From: Chitinophagaceae bacterium
GTDB lineage: Bacteria; Bacteroidota; Bacteroidia; Chitinophagales; Chitinophagaceae
DNA length: 64,000 nucleotides
Assembly (NCBI GenBank): GCA_016719015.1
Contig: JADKAZ010000001.1
Coordinates: 124,001-188,000 of the forward strand
Reading direction: 5' to 3'
Shown: positions 1 to 9,495 of the stretch, one piece after another
Position numbering within the stretch: the first letter of the stretch is position 1
How the letters are laid out: every line of letters starts with the position of its first letter
Program-made: the position numbers and the translations under genes
The notes under the pieces: generated by a model
Database searches by the model: none
What the model was told of the DNA's origin: nothing
The model's input: the letters and a program-made list of their open reading frames with translations, nothing else

Positions 1-1
1 T

Positions 2-2569
2 TCTCAGCCACCGGCTGGTGGTGGAAACAGACAAAATAACGGTCAGATGCCAACAGGCAGATTTTATGGCAAAGTAGTCGAATCAAAATCAGGCAAACCA
101 ATTGAATTTGCTTCCATCCAACTGATCCAGAATAAGATGGATACGGTAACAAAAAAAAGAAAGGAAACCGTCATTGCAGGTATGATTACTAAAGCACATG
201 GGGAATTCAGCCTTGAGAATATACCGGTTATGGGACAGTCCAAATTAAAAATTACCATTATTGGCTACAAAACATTCGAACAGCCAGTTTCTTTTGATAT
301 AAAAATGGGGGGTGATATGAGTGCTATGATGGGTGCCCTTGATAAGGATCTGGGAAATGTAAAAATTGAGATTGAAGAAAAAATGCTCGATAATGTAACA
401 GTGACAGCAGAATCTAACCCTGGTTTAAGATTGGGTATTGACCGTAAGGTTTTTAATGTAGATAAAAATATTGTTTCCGCCGGAGGTACAGCAGTTGATG
501 TAATGAAGAACGTTCCTTCAGTAAGCGTTGATCTTGATGGAAACGTAACGATGCGTAATAATTCCCCCCAGATATTTGTTGATGGTCGCCCTACAACGAT
601 GAGCCTTGACCAAATTCCTGCAGATGTAATTGAAAGTGTAGAGATAATCACTAATCCCTCTGCAAAATTTGATGCATCAGGTGGCACCTCTGGTATAATT
701 AACGTGGTTTTGAAAAAGAATAAAAAAGTTGGATACAACGGAAGTATCCGTACCAACATTGATTCCAGAGGAAGAATTGGGCTTGGCACTGATATCAATG
801 TACGCCAGGAAAAAATAAACTTTTTTGTAAGTGGAAACTTTAATCAGCGTAAGTCCATCAGTACAGGAAATACTGACAGGCTTACCTATGGCAGCCCTAA
901 CAGCCAGTTGTTTCAGAACGACAGAAGCATAATGAAAGGAAATTTTGGTTTTGGCCGTGCTGGTTTTGACTATTTTATTGACAACCGTAATACTATTTCG
1001 CTGTCCGGAAGTATGGCGAAAGGAAGTTTCAAACCCACTAACTACAGCAATCTCGAAACTGATTTACTCAGCACTCCTGTTGTATTTTCCCTGGCAGAAC
1101 GTTTATCTACTTCAACAAGCAAATTCCAGAACACAGGATCAATGTTAAGCTATAAAAGAAATTTCCCTAAAGCAGGTCATGAATTAACGGCTGATGTTAC
1201 TTATAATAAGAGTAAGAACAATAGTTCTAACCTTATAAAAACAGACTCACTGGATTATTCAACAAAAAATATTGTAAAAACATCTTCACAAAGACAGGAT
1301 GGTTCCGGAACAAATGAAAATTTCATTTTTCAAACAGATTATACAAACCCCCTCACCGATAAGTCAAAATTTGAAATGGGTGCAAGAGTAAGCATCCGGA
1401 AAGTTGATAATAAGAATGATTTCTTTTTAATCTCTCCATCTGGCACGGCCATTTACAATCCGCTTTCATCGGTTAACTACAACAGCACTGATAAAGTATA
1501 CGCTGCCTACAGTACTTATACAAATCAAATTAAAAATTTTGGTTACCAATTGGGGCTGAGAATAGAAAGTTCAAACTACGAAGGCAGATTGCCAGACAAA
1601 GGACAGGTATTTAATATTAAATTCCCTGTAAGCCTGTTCCCAAGCATTTTCCTTAGCAATAAAATGAAAAACGATCAGGAGTTACAGTTAAACTATACCC
1701 GCAAAATTAATCGTCCTAATTTTTTCCAGCTGTATCCATTTACTGACTACGCTGATTCATTGAATATAAACAGGGGCAACCCCAATCTGAACCCGGAATT
1801 CACCAACTCAATAGAACTTTCGTATCAAAAAACATTTAAAAAGAATAAAGATAATTTACTTGCTTCTGTTTATTACAAAAACACTACAGACCTTATCACC
1901 CGTTTCCAGGTACAGGAAACAAGCACTATTACAGGAAAAGATATTTTAGTAAATACTTACATCAATGCTTCATCAAGCTATGTAACGGGGTTTGAACTAA
2001 CATTAAAGACAAAAATGACCAAGTGGTGGGATTTGACTACCAATATGAATCTTTTCACCTCAAAAATCAATACGGGCATCGCAGGTCAACCTGAACAGGA
2101 ACAATTTGCAAGCTGGTTTGGAAAATTGAATAATACTTTCAAATTGTTCAAGAATTTTACCATGCAGTTGTCAGGTGAATACCAGTCAAAATCGATTTTA
2201 CCTCCCGGTGGAAGCGGTAGCGGTCGTGGTGGCGGTATGTTTGGCGGTGGCATGTTTGGTCAGTCTACTTCATCACAAGGTTATGTAAGAGCTAACTATT
2301 TTGTTGATGCTGGCTTCCGTTATGAGTTTATGAAAAATAAGCAGGCTTCTGTTTCGCTTAACATCAACGATATCTTCAGAACCCGTCGTTCGGATATACA
2401 TTCTGAGTCTCCTTTTTTCACACAAGATGTTTTTCGTCGTCGTGACCCACAGGTAGCCAGGCTTAGTTTCAACTGGAGATTTGGTAAGTTTGACCCAAGC
2501 CTTTTCAAACGCAAGAACAATAAGAACCAGGGCACTGATGGCATGGATGGTGTGAATATGGGCCAGTAA
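2..2569 (+). CDS. Outer-membrane beta-barrel receptor (TonB-dependent receptor family), 5' end missing
   Basis: The reading frame is open to the left edge, so the start codon and signal peptide lie outside the window. Counting from the first Met at 47, a carboxypeptidase-regulatory-like beta-sandwich covers about residues 5-85. A plug-like region follows at about 148-224, with the typical string IFVDGRP and the SGIINVVLKK plug end. The rest is a long beta-barrel of alternating aromatic and polar strands ending near a Phe-rich tail. A Gly-rich loop around residues 720-740 (GGG.MFGGGMFG) is unusual and probably extracellular. This is the type related to the receptor at 50360-52780, not a SusC with a SusD partner. 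Substrate unknown. A strong terminator follows 30 bases after the stop. Confidence 0.9.
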   Translation, partial: SQPPAGGGNRQNNGQMPTGRFYGKVVESKSGKPIEFASIQLIQNKMDTVTKKRKETVIAGMITKAHGEFSLENIPVMGQSKLKITIIGYKTFEQPVSFDIKMGGDMSAMMGALDKDLGNVKIEIEEKMLDNVTVTAESNPGLRLGIDRKVFNVDKNIVSAGGTAVDVMKNVPSVSVDLDGNVTMRNNSPQIFVDGRPTTMSLDQIPADVIESVEIITNPSAKFDASGGTSGIINVVLKKNKKVGYNGSIRTNIDSRGRIGLGTDINVRQEKINFFVSGNFNQRKSISTGNTDRLTYGSPNSQLFQNDRSIMKGNFGFGRAGFDYFIDNRNTISLSGSMAKGSFKPTNYSNLETDLLSTPVVFSLAERLSTSTSKFQNTGSMLSYKRNFPKAGHELTADVTYNKSKNNSSNLIKTDSLDYSTKNIVKTSSQRQDGSGTNENFIFQTDYTNPLTDKSKFEMGARVSIRKVDNKNDFFLISPSGTAIYNPLSSVNYNSTDKVYAAYSTYTNQIKNFGYQLGLRIESSNYEGRLPDKGQVFNIKFPVSLFPSIFLSNKMKNDQELQLNYTRKINRPNFFQLYPFTDYADSLNINRGNPNLNPEFTNSIELSYQKTFKKNKDNLLASVYYKNTTDLITRFQVQETSTITGKDILVNTYINASSSYVTGFELTLKTKMTKWWDLTTNMNLFTSKINTGIAGQPEQEQFASWFGKLNNTFKLFKNFTMQLSGEYQSKSILPPGGSGSGRGGGMFGGGMFGQSTSSQGYVRANYFVDAGFRYEFMKNKQASVSLNINDIFRTRRSDIHSESPFFTQDVFRRRDPQVARLSFNWRFGKFDPSLFKRKNNKNQGTDGMDGVNMGQ

Positions 2570-2599
2570 GGACTTATAAGTTTAATAGTTTTAAAGATT

Positions 2600-2634
2600 A
2601 AGGTTTTGCATATTTGCAAAACCTTTTTTCTTTT
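2600..2634 (+). terminator. Rho-independent terminator after the receptor gene
   Basis: Perfect 11-bp stem (AAGGTTTTGCA at 2600-2610 paired with 2615-2625), TATT loop, then a T-rich tail. It separates the receptor from the glycosyltransferase pair that starts at 2649. Confidence 0.9.
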
Positions 2635-2648
2635 AAAAGCCATTTCTG

Positions 2649-3740
2649 TTGAAGCGGATCTATTTTACAGTTACCAACGACCTCACCTACGATCAGCGAA
2701 TGCACCGTATTTGCACTTCACTGGCTGAAAATGGCTATGCAATTACACTGGTTGGAAGACAACTCGCTACTTCTCTCCCGTTAGCCGAAAAAAAAATTCT
2801 GCAAAAAAGAATTCATTGCTGGTTTACCAGATCAAAGGTTTTTTACGCTGAATATAATATCCGTTTGTTTTTCTTTTTGCTGTTTAAAAAAATGGATGCG
2901 ATCTGTGCAATTGACCTCGACACCATCCTGCCCTGCTTGTATATTTCCCGGTGGAAAAGGATACCCCGCATTTATGATGCACATGAATTATTTACAGAAC
3001 TTAAAGAAGTAATAACCCGTCCATCTGTGCAAAAAGCCTGGATGAAGATTGAAAAAAAAGCAGTCCCACAATTTAAATGGGGCTATACTGTAAGCGAAAG
3101 CATTGCAGAAGAATTTAATCGCCGTTACGGGGTTGAATACAAAACTATCCGTAATGTCCCGTTATTACAACCGCTTAAACCGGTATTACCGAGGGAAAGA
3201 TTTATCTTATACCAGGGAGCTGTTAATGAAGCCCGGGGGCTGGAATACCTTGTACCTGCCATGCAATGGGTGAAAAGCAAATTGGTAATTTGTGGTGATG
3301 GCAATTTTATGCCACAACTTAAAAAGTTAATCAGCGATTATAAACTTGAGGAAAAAATAGAAGTAACCGGGATGTTATCACCCGAAAACCTGGTTACTTT
3401 TTCGCAACAGGCATATATTGGAATAGCAGTGCCTGAAAAAGAAGGATTAAATCAATACCTGGCGCTGCCAAATAAATTGTTTGACTATATACATGCAGGA
3501 CTTCCACAAATAACCGTCAACTATCCCGAATATCAGAAAATAAACAACCTGTTTGAAGTAGCGGTACTTTTAGAGGATGTCTCGCCAAAAAGAATTGCAG
3601 AAGCTATAAACAATTTACTGGCAGATGATGTTCTATATGCAAGATTGAAAGAAAACTGCCTGAAAGCAAGAGAATTGCTGAACTGGCAACAGGAGGAAAA
3701 AAAATTGATTCAATTCTATCAATCTGTAATTAAACCTTGA
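2649..3740 (+). CDS. Glycosyltransferase, GT-B fold (GT4-like)
   Basis: A 363-residue cytoplasmic glycosyltransferase. The N-terminal Rossmann half starts MKRIYFTVTNDLTYDQRM, which fixes the start at a TTG codon because no ATG fits. An acceptor-side motif YDAHELFTE lies near residue 115. The C-terminal donor-binding half carries LYQGAVNEARGLE, VICGDG and a LPNKLFDYIHAGLP motif, as in GT4 enzymes that use nucleotide-sugars. It overlaps the next gene by four bases (TTGA), so the two are translationally coupled and probably act in the same surface-glycan pathway. Donor and acceptor cannot be told from sequence. Confidence 0.85.
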   Translation: MKRIYFTVTNDLTYDQRMHRICTSLAENGYAITLVGRQLATSLPLAEKKILQKRIHCWFTRSKVFYAEYNIRLFFFLLFKKMDAICAIDLDTILPCLYISRWKRIPRIYDAHELFTELKEVITRPSVQKAWMKIEKKAVPQFKWGYTVSESIAEEFNRRYGVEYKTIRNVPLLQPLKPVLPRERFILYQGAVNEARGLEYLVPAMQWVKSKLVICGDGNFMPQLKKLISDYKLEEKIEVTGMLSPENLVTFSQQAYIGIAVPEKEGLNQYLALPNKLFDYIHAGLPQITVNYPEYQKINNLFEVAVLLEDVSPKRIAEAINNLLADDVLYARLKENCLKARELLNWQQEEKKLIQFYQSVIKP

Positions 3741-4867
3741 TCCGACATTTACATATTGTTTGTCTTGATGTACCCTGGCCGGCGGACTATGGTGGTGCCA
3801 TCGATATGATGAATCGCATCATGATGCTCAAAAAAATGGGCATCAGTATACATTTACATTATTTCAGTTACAATGAAAGGGGTACACCCAATGAGTTAAA
3901 CCAGTTCTGTGAAAGCATCCATGTGTATGAACGAAAGAAGGGACATAAAGGTTTTTCTGTCAAACTGCCCTATATCGTTTCCTCCCGCATGAATGATGAA
4001 CTGCTAAATAATCTGCAAAAAGATAACCATCCCATTTTACTGGAGGGCATTCATTGTACCGGTATGCTGTCGGAGCTTGATCTTGATAATAGAAAGGTTA
4101 TTGTCAGAATCCACAATGAAGAAAGCAGGTATTATAAAGAATTGGCAAGGGCTGAATCATCTTTTTTTAAAAAAATATATTTTCTGAATGAAAGCCGGCT
4201 TCTCAAAAAATATAGCCAGCAACTTACCGACAAATGCTTATATGCCTGTATATCTGGTGAAGACACAGATTTTTTAAACAAAGAATATCATCTGCACAAT
4301 GTAAAACATCTCGCAGCATTTCCGGCCTGGCAAACGGTAACAGGGGAAGAAGGAATGGGAAATCTCTGTTTGTACCATGGCAACTTATCTGTAGCTGAAA
4401 ATGAAGAAGCAGCTATCTGGTTATTGCAGAATGTGTTTAATAAAATAAGGAAACCATTTGTTATAGCCGGAAAAAATCCATCGAAACGTTTACAAAAAAT
4501 GGCCCATGTATACCAGCATACCTGCCTGGTGGCAAACCCTACAGACGGAGAATTAAATGATCTTATCCGAAAAGCCCATATAAACCTGCTGCCTTCTTTC
4601 AATAAAAACACAACGGGTATCAAACTAAAACTTTTACATGTGCTTTTTGAAGGCAGGCATTGTGTAGTTAGTGAGCCTATGGTAAAAGGGACTGGTCTGG
4701 AAGCTGCCTGTCATACCGGAACAACGGCTAACGCCTTTGCATCCATTATCACACAGCTTTATCACCAGCCATTTACCAATGAAGAATTAGTACTGCGCCA
4801 AAAACTGTTAGGCGACAGCTATGATAATGAGAAAAATACCTTGCAACTTATTCAATACTTATACTAG
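3737..4867 (+). CDS. Glycosyltransferase-like protein, GT-B fold
   Basis: A 376-residue protein starting at TTG inside the stop of the preceding glycosyltransferase. The N-terminus (HIVCLDVPWPADYGGAIDM) has the glycine loop of GT-B enzymes. The C-terminal half has LCLYHGNLSVAENEEAA and NTTGIKLKLLHVLFEGRHCVV, matching the donor-site region in which such enzymes hold the nucleotide-sugar. No membrane segment is visible. It is the distal gene of a two-gene unit. The 3' end overlaps the convergent ftsE-like gene by 20 bases, with no room for a separate terminator. The exact sugar is unknown. Confidence 0.75.
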   Translation: MIRHLHIVCLDVPWPADYGGAIDMMNRIMMLKKMGISIHLHYFSYNERGTPNELNQFCESIHVYERKKGHKGFSVKLPYIVSSRMNDELLNNLQKDNHPILLEGIHCTGMLSELDLDNRKVIVRIHNEESRYYKELARAESSFFKKIYFLNESRLLKKYSQQLTDKCLYACISGEDTDFLNKEYHLHNVKHLAAFPAWQTVTGEEGMGNLCLYHGNLSVAENEEAAIWLLQNVFNKIRKPFVIAGKNPSKRLQKMAHVYQHTCLVANPTDGELNDLIRKAHINLLPSFNKNTTGIKLKLLHVLFEGRHCVVSEPMVKGTGLEAACHTGTTANAFASIITQLYHQPFTNEELVLRQKLLGDSYDNEKNTLQLIQYLY

Positions 4868-5537
4868 CATTGTCGATAACCCGACCTCTTTCAGTCCGTA
4901 TCATCCTGGCCGGAAATTTTTGTACTACGATGTAATCATGTGATGCCATTACAACGGCCGTATTATAATCTTTTGAAATCTGGACAAGTAATGCCATGAT
5001 TTCATCTGAGGTTTCAGGGTCAAGGTTACCGGTAGGTTCATCAGCGAGTATCAATTTGGGAGAATTTAATAATGCCCGAGCAACGTCAATTCTTTGTTGT
5101 TCTCCACCACTTAACTCAAACGGCATTTTGAAACCTTTTGATTTCAATCCCACTTTATCCAGTACATCGGCAATTTTTTCGTTCATCAGTTTTTCATCCG
5201 TCCAGCCTGTTGCCCGCAAAACAAATTTCAGGTTATCATTTACATTACGGTCTGTAAGTAACTGAAAATCCTGGAAAACTACCCCAAGAGTGCGGCGTAG
5301 ATAAGGAACTTTTCTCCAGTCCAACCCACGAAGATTAAACCCTGCAACTGTTCCTTCCCCCTCAGTAAGTTCTAATTCGCCATAAATGGTTTTTAGTAAA
5401 CTGGATTTACCCGTACCTGTCTTTCCAACAAGGTACACAAACTCACCTTTGTTGATGGTGAGATTTACATCCTGCAATACGAGATTATTTCCCTGGTAAA
5501 TATTAACGTTCCTTAATTCAATGATTGGTTCGGCCAT
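4848..5537 (-). CDS. ftsE: ABC-type ATPase, FtsE-like cell-division ATP-binding protein
   Basis: A 229-residue ATPase with Walker A GKTGTGKS (about 38-45), signature LSGGEQQR (142-149), Walker B LILADE followed by PTGNLD (162-173) and H-loop His200. Length and sequence fit FtsE, which with the membrane protein FtsX controls peptidoglycan hydrolases at the division site. I chose the ATG at 5537, where the conserved domain begins. An upstream in-frame codon at 5588 would add 17 poorly conserved residues. No ftsX is adjacent, and Bacteroidota often separate the two. A LolD or MacB ATPase is the alternative, but the DFQLL Q-loop region and the missing permease favour FtsE. Confidence 0.82.
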   Translation of the reverse strand: MAEPIIELRNVNIYQGNNLVLQDVNLTINKGEFVYLVGKTGTGKSSLLKTIYGELELTEGEGTVAGFNLRGLDWRKVPYLRRTLGVVFQDFQLLTDRNVNDNLKFVLRATGWTDEKLMNEKIADVLDKVGLKSKGFKMPFELSGGEQQRIDVARALLNSPKLILADEPTGNLDPETSDEIMALLVQISKDYNTAVVMASHDYIVVQKFPARMIRTERGRVIDNASISIE

Positions 5538-5652
5538 CGCTTGTGGATTTGTTGCAAAGTAAAGGAAAGAAGGCGAAGCCTGAATCAAAAAAGTAGAGAG
5601 AATAAAAAAATTGCGCTGATATGGCTACTTTTAACAGTCCAAAATATAGCTA

Positions 5653-6384
5653 ATGACTTTTAAATTTTTCATACTGATTGCAGGAAGTATCTTTTTTACC
5701 ACTGCATGTTTGGGCAATAACAAACCAGCAGCCGATACTTCGAAACCAGTTTCCATTTCATTGGATGCAACAAAGAACAAAACCGATTCGAATGTGCTGA
5801 TAGTGGTCAATGAAAGAATTATAGGTACTATACGGGAAATCAAGAAACTCGATAGCCTTTTCGCTGTTCAAAATATTGACCGGGTAAATGTTTTGAAAGA
5901 TTCTTTAGCACTTTCGAAATATGGTGAAAATGGTAAGTACGGTGTAATAGAAATTTACCTGAAAAATGAAACGGCAAGCATCAAAGAAGTGAGGATGGAA
6001 GAGGTAAAACCAAATTATGATGTCATTTTTGATAAACCAGAAATAGAAGCCGCTTTCCCGGGCGGAGATGCCATGTGGAGGCGTTATCTGGAAAGAACAT
6101 TAAATGCCCAGATACCTTCCGATAAAAAGGCCCCCGATGGGCAGTATACAGTCATCGTACAATATAAAGTTGATAAAGAAGGAAACATCAGTAATATCAC
6201 AGCACTTACCAATCATGGATATGGCATGGAACAGGAAGTTATCAGGGTTGTTGCGAAAGGCCCGAAATGGCAACCGGCTATACAAAACGGGAGAACAGTT
6301 GCTTCCATCAGGAAGCAGCCAGTAACTTTTGTGGTAATCAAAGATGATGAACCTGAAAAAAAGAAAAAGAAGAATAAAGATTAA
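5653..6384 (+). CDS. Probable lipoprotein with a plug-like segment and a TonB C-terminal domain
   Basis: 243 residues. A hydrophobic N-terminus ends at a probable lipidation Cys19, though the -3 residue is Thr, which is weak for a lipobox. Residues of about 45-105 resemble the plug-type string seen in Bacteroidota TonB fusions (VNVLKDSLALSKYGENGKYG followed by VIEIYL). Residues of about 125-230 form a TonB C-terminal-like domain (AAFPGGDAMWRRYLERTLN, then VIVQYKVDKEGNI). The last ten residues are almost all Lys/Asp/Glu. TonB domains normally hang from an inner-membrane helix, so a lipid anchor is odd. No exbB/exbD is nearby. The stop overlaps convergent purM by four bases. Confidence 0.7.
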   Translation: MTFKFFILIAGSIFFTTACLGNNKPAADTSKPVSISLDATKNKTDSNVLIVVNERIIGTIREIKKLDSLFAVQNIDRVNVLKDSLALSKYGENGKYGVIEIYLKNETASIKEVRMEEVKPNYDVIFDKPEIEAAFPGGDAMWRRYLERTLNAQIPSDKKAPDGQYTVIVQYKVDKEGNISNITALTNHGYGMEQEVIRVVAKGPKWQPAIQNGRTVASIRKQPVTFVVIKDDEPEKKKKKNKD

Positions 6385-7550
6385 TAGACCAACTCGTTCG
6401 ACGGAGTTTTAAGTATCAGTTCTTTCTTTTCGCTTGCCTCAACCCTTCCTATAACCTTTGCATCCACACCAAATCTATTTGCTACGCTGATAATTACATC
6501 TGCGTATTTTTCATTGGTATAAATCTCTAATCTTGTTCCCATATTAAAAACCTGGTACATTTCCCTGTCATCAGATTTACTGGCTTCCCGGATCAGTTTG
6601 AAAATAATCGGTGGCTCAAATAAATTATCTTTTATTATCCTCACATTCTCCGGTACATATTTCAAACATTTGGTTTGCCCGCCGCCACTGCAATGTACCA
6701 AACCATGTATCGCATCAAAATGGTTTTCCAATAATTCTTTCATCACCGGGGCAAAAGTTCTGGTAGGGCTTAACAGGAGCTGACCGATAGTTGTTGTACG
6801 TTCACCGTCTTTAATTTCATCCGTTATTTTATGCGGCCCAATATAAACAACTGATTCTTCTAATGAAGTATCATAACTTTCCGGAAACCTTGCTCCATAA
6901 GTTTTGTGAAGCAGATCATGCCTCGCTGAAGTCAGGCCGTTACTGGCTAAACCACTGTTATAGGAAGTTTCATAATTAGCCTGGCCAAAGCCGGCTAAAC
7001 CCACTATCACATCACCAGCCTGTATGTTTTCGTTGGTAATAAGTTTTGCTTTCGGCCATCGAGCCGTCATTGTTCCGTTAACAGCCATTGTTCTTACCAC
7101 ATCTCCCACATCAGCCGTCTCTCCTCCCATAAAAGTGATGTTAATACCAAAACCATTCATCGTATCAAAAAATTCCTGTGAACCGTTGATAACTGCTTCC
7201 AGCACTTCAGCTGGAATTACATTTTTATTTCTGTCAATTGTAGAAGAGAAAAGCAGGTTATCATAAATACCCACACAAACCAGGTCGTCGAGGTTCATTA
7301 CAATGGCATCTTGTGCAATACCTTTCCATATCGAAACATCACCAGTCTCCTTCCAGTACAAATAAGCAAGGATACTTTTAGTGCCTGCCCCATCCGCATG
7401 CATCACATTTACCCATTTATCATCTCCGCATAGAACATCTTTATAAATTTTGCAGAAAGCTTTGGGATAAAGCCCCTGGTCAAGGTGCCGGGTTGCGGCA
7501 TGAACTTCTTCTTTCTGGGCAGAGACACCACGTTTTGTATACAAACTCAT
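6381..7550 (-). CDS. purM: Phosphoribosylformylglycinamidine cyclo-ligase (AIR synthase)
   Basis: 389 residues, the longer form usual in Bacteroidota. It catalyses the ATP-dependent closure of FGAM to aminoimidazole ribotide in purine synthesis, in the cytoplasm. Visible motifs are HADGAGTKS near the N-terminus, the MNLDDLVCVG and FMGGETADVGDVVRT strings that hold the phosphate and metal, and the C-terminal half with GLVHCSGGGQTKC. It is not in an operon with other pur genes; purC lies 10 kb away on the other strand. Intact, with no anomaly. Confidence 0.95.
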   Translation of the reverse strand: MSLYTKRGVSAQKEEVHAATRHLDQGLYPKAFCKIYKDVLCGDDKWVNVMHADGAGTKSILAYLYWKETGDVSIWKGIAQDAIVMNLDDLVCVGIYDNLLFSSTIDRNKNVIPAEVLEAVINGSQEFFDTMNGFGINITFMGGETADVGDVVRTMAVNGTMTARWPKAKLITNENIQAGDVIVGLAGFGQANYETSYNSGLASNGLTSARHDLLHKTYGARFPESYDTSLEESVVYIGPHKITDEIKDGERTTTIGQLLLSPTRTFAPVMKELLENHFDAIHGLVHCSGGGQTKCLKYVPENVRIIKDNLFEPPIIFKLIREASKSDDREMYQVFNMGTRLEIYTNEKYADVIISVANRFGVDAKVIGRVEASEKKELILKTPSNELVY

Positions 7551-7621
7551 GTCAGGAATTGAGTCCCAAAACTAACTATTCTTGCGTAAAGACAAACGGC
7601 GTCTGACTAACGACTAATATT

Positions 7622-7629
7622 TATATTTG
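7622..7629 (+). promoter_or_regulatory. Bacteroidota-type -7 promoter element for ribF
   Basis: TATATTTG matches the Bacteroidota -7 consensus TAnnTTTG and sits ten bases before the ATG at 7639. A good -33 TTTG is not evident. Its position inside the extended reading frame argues that the ATG at 7639, not the TTG at 7627, is the start. Confidence 0.5.
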
Positions 7630-7638
7630 CGGCTCTTT

Positions 7639-8568
7639 ATGAAAGTACATTACAATATTGAAGCACTCCCTGTATTCAAAAATGCCGTCATCACTATCGG
7701 CACTTTTGATGGTGTTCATATGGGGCACCGGCAGGTTATTGACAAATTGAAATCGGAAGCGAAAGCCATCAACGGGGAAACCGTTATTATCACCTTCCAT
7801 CCGCATCCCCGAAAAGTAGTTTCCTCCACCATACTCGGCATACGACTTATTAATACGCTCCAGGAAAAAATTGAGTTACTGGCACAAATGGATATTGACC
7901 ACCTTGTCGTAGTTCCTTTTACAGATGCCTTTGCCAACCAATCCGCAGAAGATTATATTAAGAATTTCCTGATTGACAAATTTCATCCGCATACAATCAT
8001 CATCGGTTATGACCACCGCTTTGGCCGTGACCGGCTTGGCGATTATCGTTTACTGGAAAAGAATGCCGGGACATATAATTACCAGTTGAAAGAAATACCC
8101 AAACATATACTGGAAGACATTTCAATCAGCTCCACCAATATCAGGGAAGCAATATTACACAGTGATATTACAACGGCAGACAAACTACTTGGATACGACT
8201 TTTTCTTTTCAGGCATCGTTGTCCATGGAAATAAATTAGGCCGGACACTCGGCTATCCCACAGCAAACCTGAAAATAGCAGACGAAGAAAAAATTATTCC
8301 GGGGAATGGGATTTATGCTGTGTATGCACAATTACAAGGGGCATCGCAAAAACTGAAAGCCATGATGAGCATAGGCTTTCGTCCTACGGTTGATGGAAAG
8401 ACAAGAGTCATAGAAATAAATATTTTCGACTTCAACCAGGAAATCTATGACCAGGTCTTAAAAGTATATGTAAAAAAATACCTGCGGGAAGAAGTAAAGT
8501 TTGATGGACTGGAAGCTTTAGTAAAGCAAATTGACCAGGACAAGGTTAATAGTTTGAAAGTACTGTAA
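7639..8568 (+). CDS. ribF: Bifunctional riboflavin kinase / FAD synthetase
   Basis: 309 residues. The N-terminal FAD synthetase (nucleotidyltransferase) half carries TIGTFDGVHMGHR, YDHRFGRDRLGDY and the ISSTNIR end motif. The C-terminal riboflavin kinase half carries GRTLGYPTANL and the PGNGIYAVYA strand. The enzyme makes FMN then FAD from riboflavin and ATP. I took the ATG at 7639, because the frame opens earlier only through a TTG lying in the presumed promoter. Monocistronic by position: purM is divergent upstream and a lipoprotein gene converges downstream. Confidence 0.95.
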   Translation: MKVHYNIEALPVFKNAVITIGTFDGVHMGHRQVIDKLKSEAKAINGETVIITFHPHPRKVVSSTILGIRLINTLQEKIELLAQMDIDHLVVVPFTDAFANQSAEDYIKNFLIDKFHPHTIIIGYDHRFGRDRLGDYRLLEKNAGTYNYQLKEIPKHILEDISISSTNIREAILHSDITTADKLLGYDFFFSGIVVHGNKLGRTLGYPTANLKIADEEKIIPGNGIYAVYAQLQGASQKLKAMMSIGFRPTVDGKTRVIEINIFDFNQEIYDQVLKVYVKKYLREEVKFDGLEALVKQIDQDKVNSLKVL

Positions 8569-8575
8569 ATAAAAA

Positions 8576-8635
8576 AGGTTCATCGCTTATTAAGTGTGCT
8601 GCAAGTAAAACAGCTACTCATCAACCATGAACCTT
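8576..8635. terminator. Possible bidirectional terminator between convergent genes
   Basis: Nine-base arms AAGGTTCAT (8576-8584) and ATGAACCTT (8627-8635) enclose a smaller GCTG/CAGC hairpin. The outer arms are flanked by A runs on the left and a T-rich stretch on the right. The 42-base loop makes it a weak candidate. Confidence 0.4.
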
Positions 8636-8651
8636 CAACTTTAAAATCCTA

Positions 8652-9407
8652 TTAATACTTTATCTTAAACTCAAAAGCAGAAGCATCTTCAAAGAAGTCG
8701 TCAATATCTGCACTTATCGTCACTTTCATTTTGTCTTCAGACAACTTTACATATTTTCCTTCAGCCTTAGTTGCAGGTCTGGGAAGGTTGATTACATAAG
8801 TGGCTTTCATAACAAGTCCCATGCTGGCCGCTTGCTTTATTCCACTCAGGTATTCGTCGCTTTCTGCACCGGCATACTTTTCCTTATTAACTTTTTTCGT
8901 TAGCTCTCCTTCCGAAAATTCTATTTTGTAATAATCATCAAAACTGCTTGGCTCCGGCATCTTGTCCGCTTCCATAGGGGATTCTCCTGCTATCTGGTCT
9001 TTCATCGTTTCTGCCATTACCTTGCCCGATAATTTATTAATATCTCCAATCTGGGAAGGCGATGAAAAAGGAAAAGAAAGTTTAGTCAGGAATTTATCCT
9101 TTTTCATATCCATATTGATATAAAGGGTGCCATTTCTTACCAGGTCTCTTTCTGTTGGTGTCAGATTAGGAATGCTATCCGCCCCTTTTTCCATAGAGAT
9201 TGTTGAGTCTATCGCTTCCTGCGGCAATTTTGCCATATCTCCCCCACCGCCCATTTGCCTGGCAAGTCCTATCAATGCACTCATATCGTTTGTATTACTA
9301 ATGGTACCGCTACCATCATTATTTAATGTAATTTCCTGGGTTGTTTCCAGACACCCCGTTAGAAAAAGTGTACAAATTGTAAATAATGATAAAATAAATT
9401 TCTGCAT
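8652..9407 (-). CDS. Lipoprotein of unknown function
   Basis: 251 residues starting at the ATG at 9407, chosen because it begins a clean lipoprotein signal with the lipobox LTGC near residue 19. The frame extends upstream to 9458 without signal-like sequence. The mature part opens with a beta-rich string (EITLNNDGSGTISNTNDMS), has a Gly/Met stretch (ARQMGGGGDM) and ends in a repeated beta-strand pattern. It is probably exported and lipid-anchored. I recognise no named domain. It runs in the same direction as holA upstream (88-base gap), but a functional link is not apparent. Confidence 0.65.
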   Translation of the reverse strand: MQKFILSLFTICTLFLTGCLETTQEITLNNDGSGTISNTNDMSALIGLARQMGGGGDMAKLPQEAIDSTISMEKGADSIPNLTPTERDLVRNGTLYINMDMKKDKFLTKLSFPFSSPSQIGDINKLSGKVMAETMKDQIAGESPMEADKMPEPSSFDDYYKIEFSEGELTKKVNKEKYAGAESDEYLSGIKQAASMGLVMKATYVINLPRPATKAEGKYVKLSEDKMKVTISADIDDFFEDASAFEFKIKY

Positions 9408-9495
9408 GATATTAAGTTTATGGGACAAAAGATGAATCACTTTTTTAAAAAGTTGCACAAAGAAAGGGGATTTGTGGCATTCAATATGTTATTGT

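Noticed and set aside
265..798. Long open frame antisense to the first receptor gene
   Set aside because: It mirrors the codon pattern of the receptor on the other strand, with low-complexity Ser/Ile/Phe composition and no recognisable domain.
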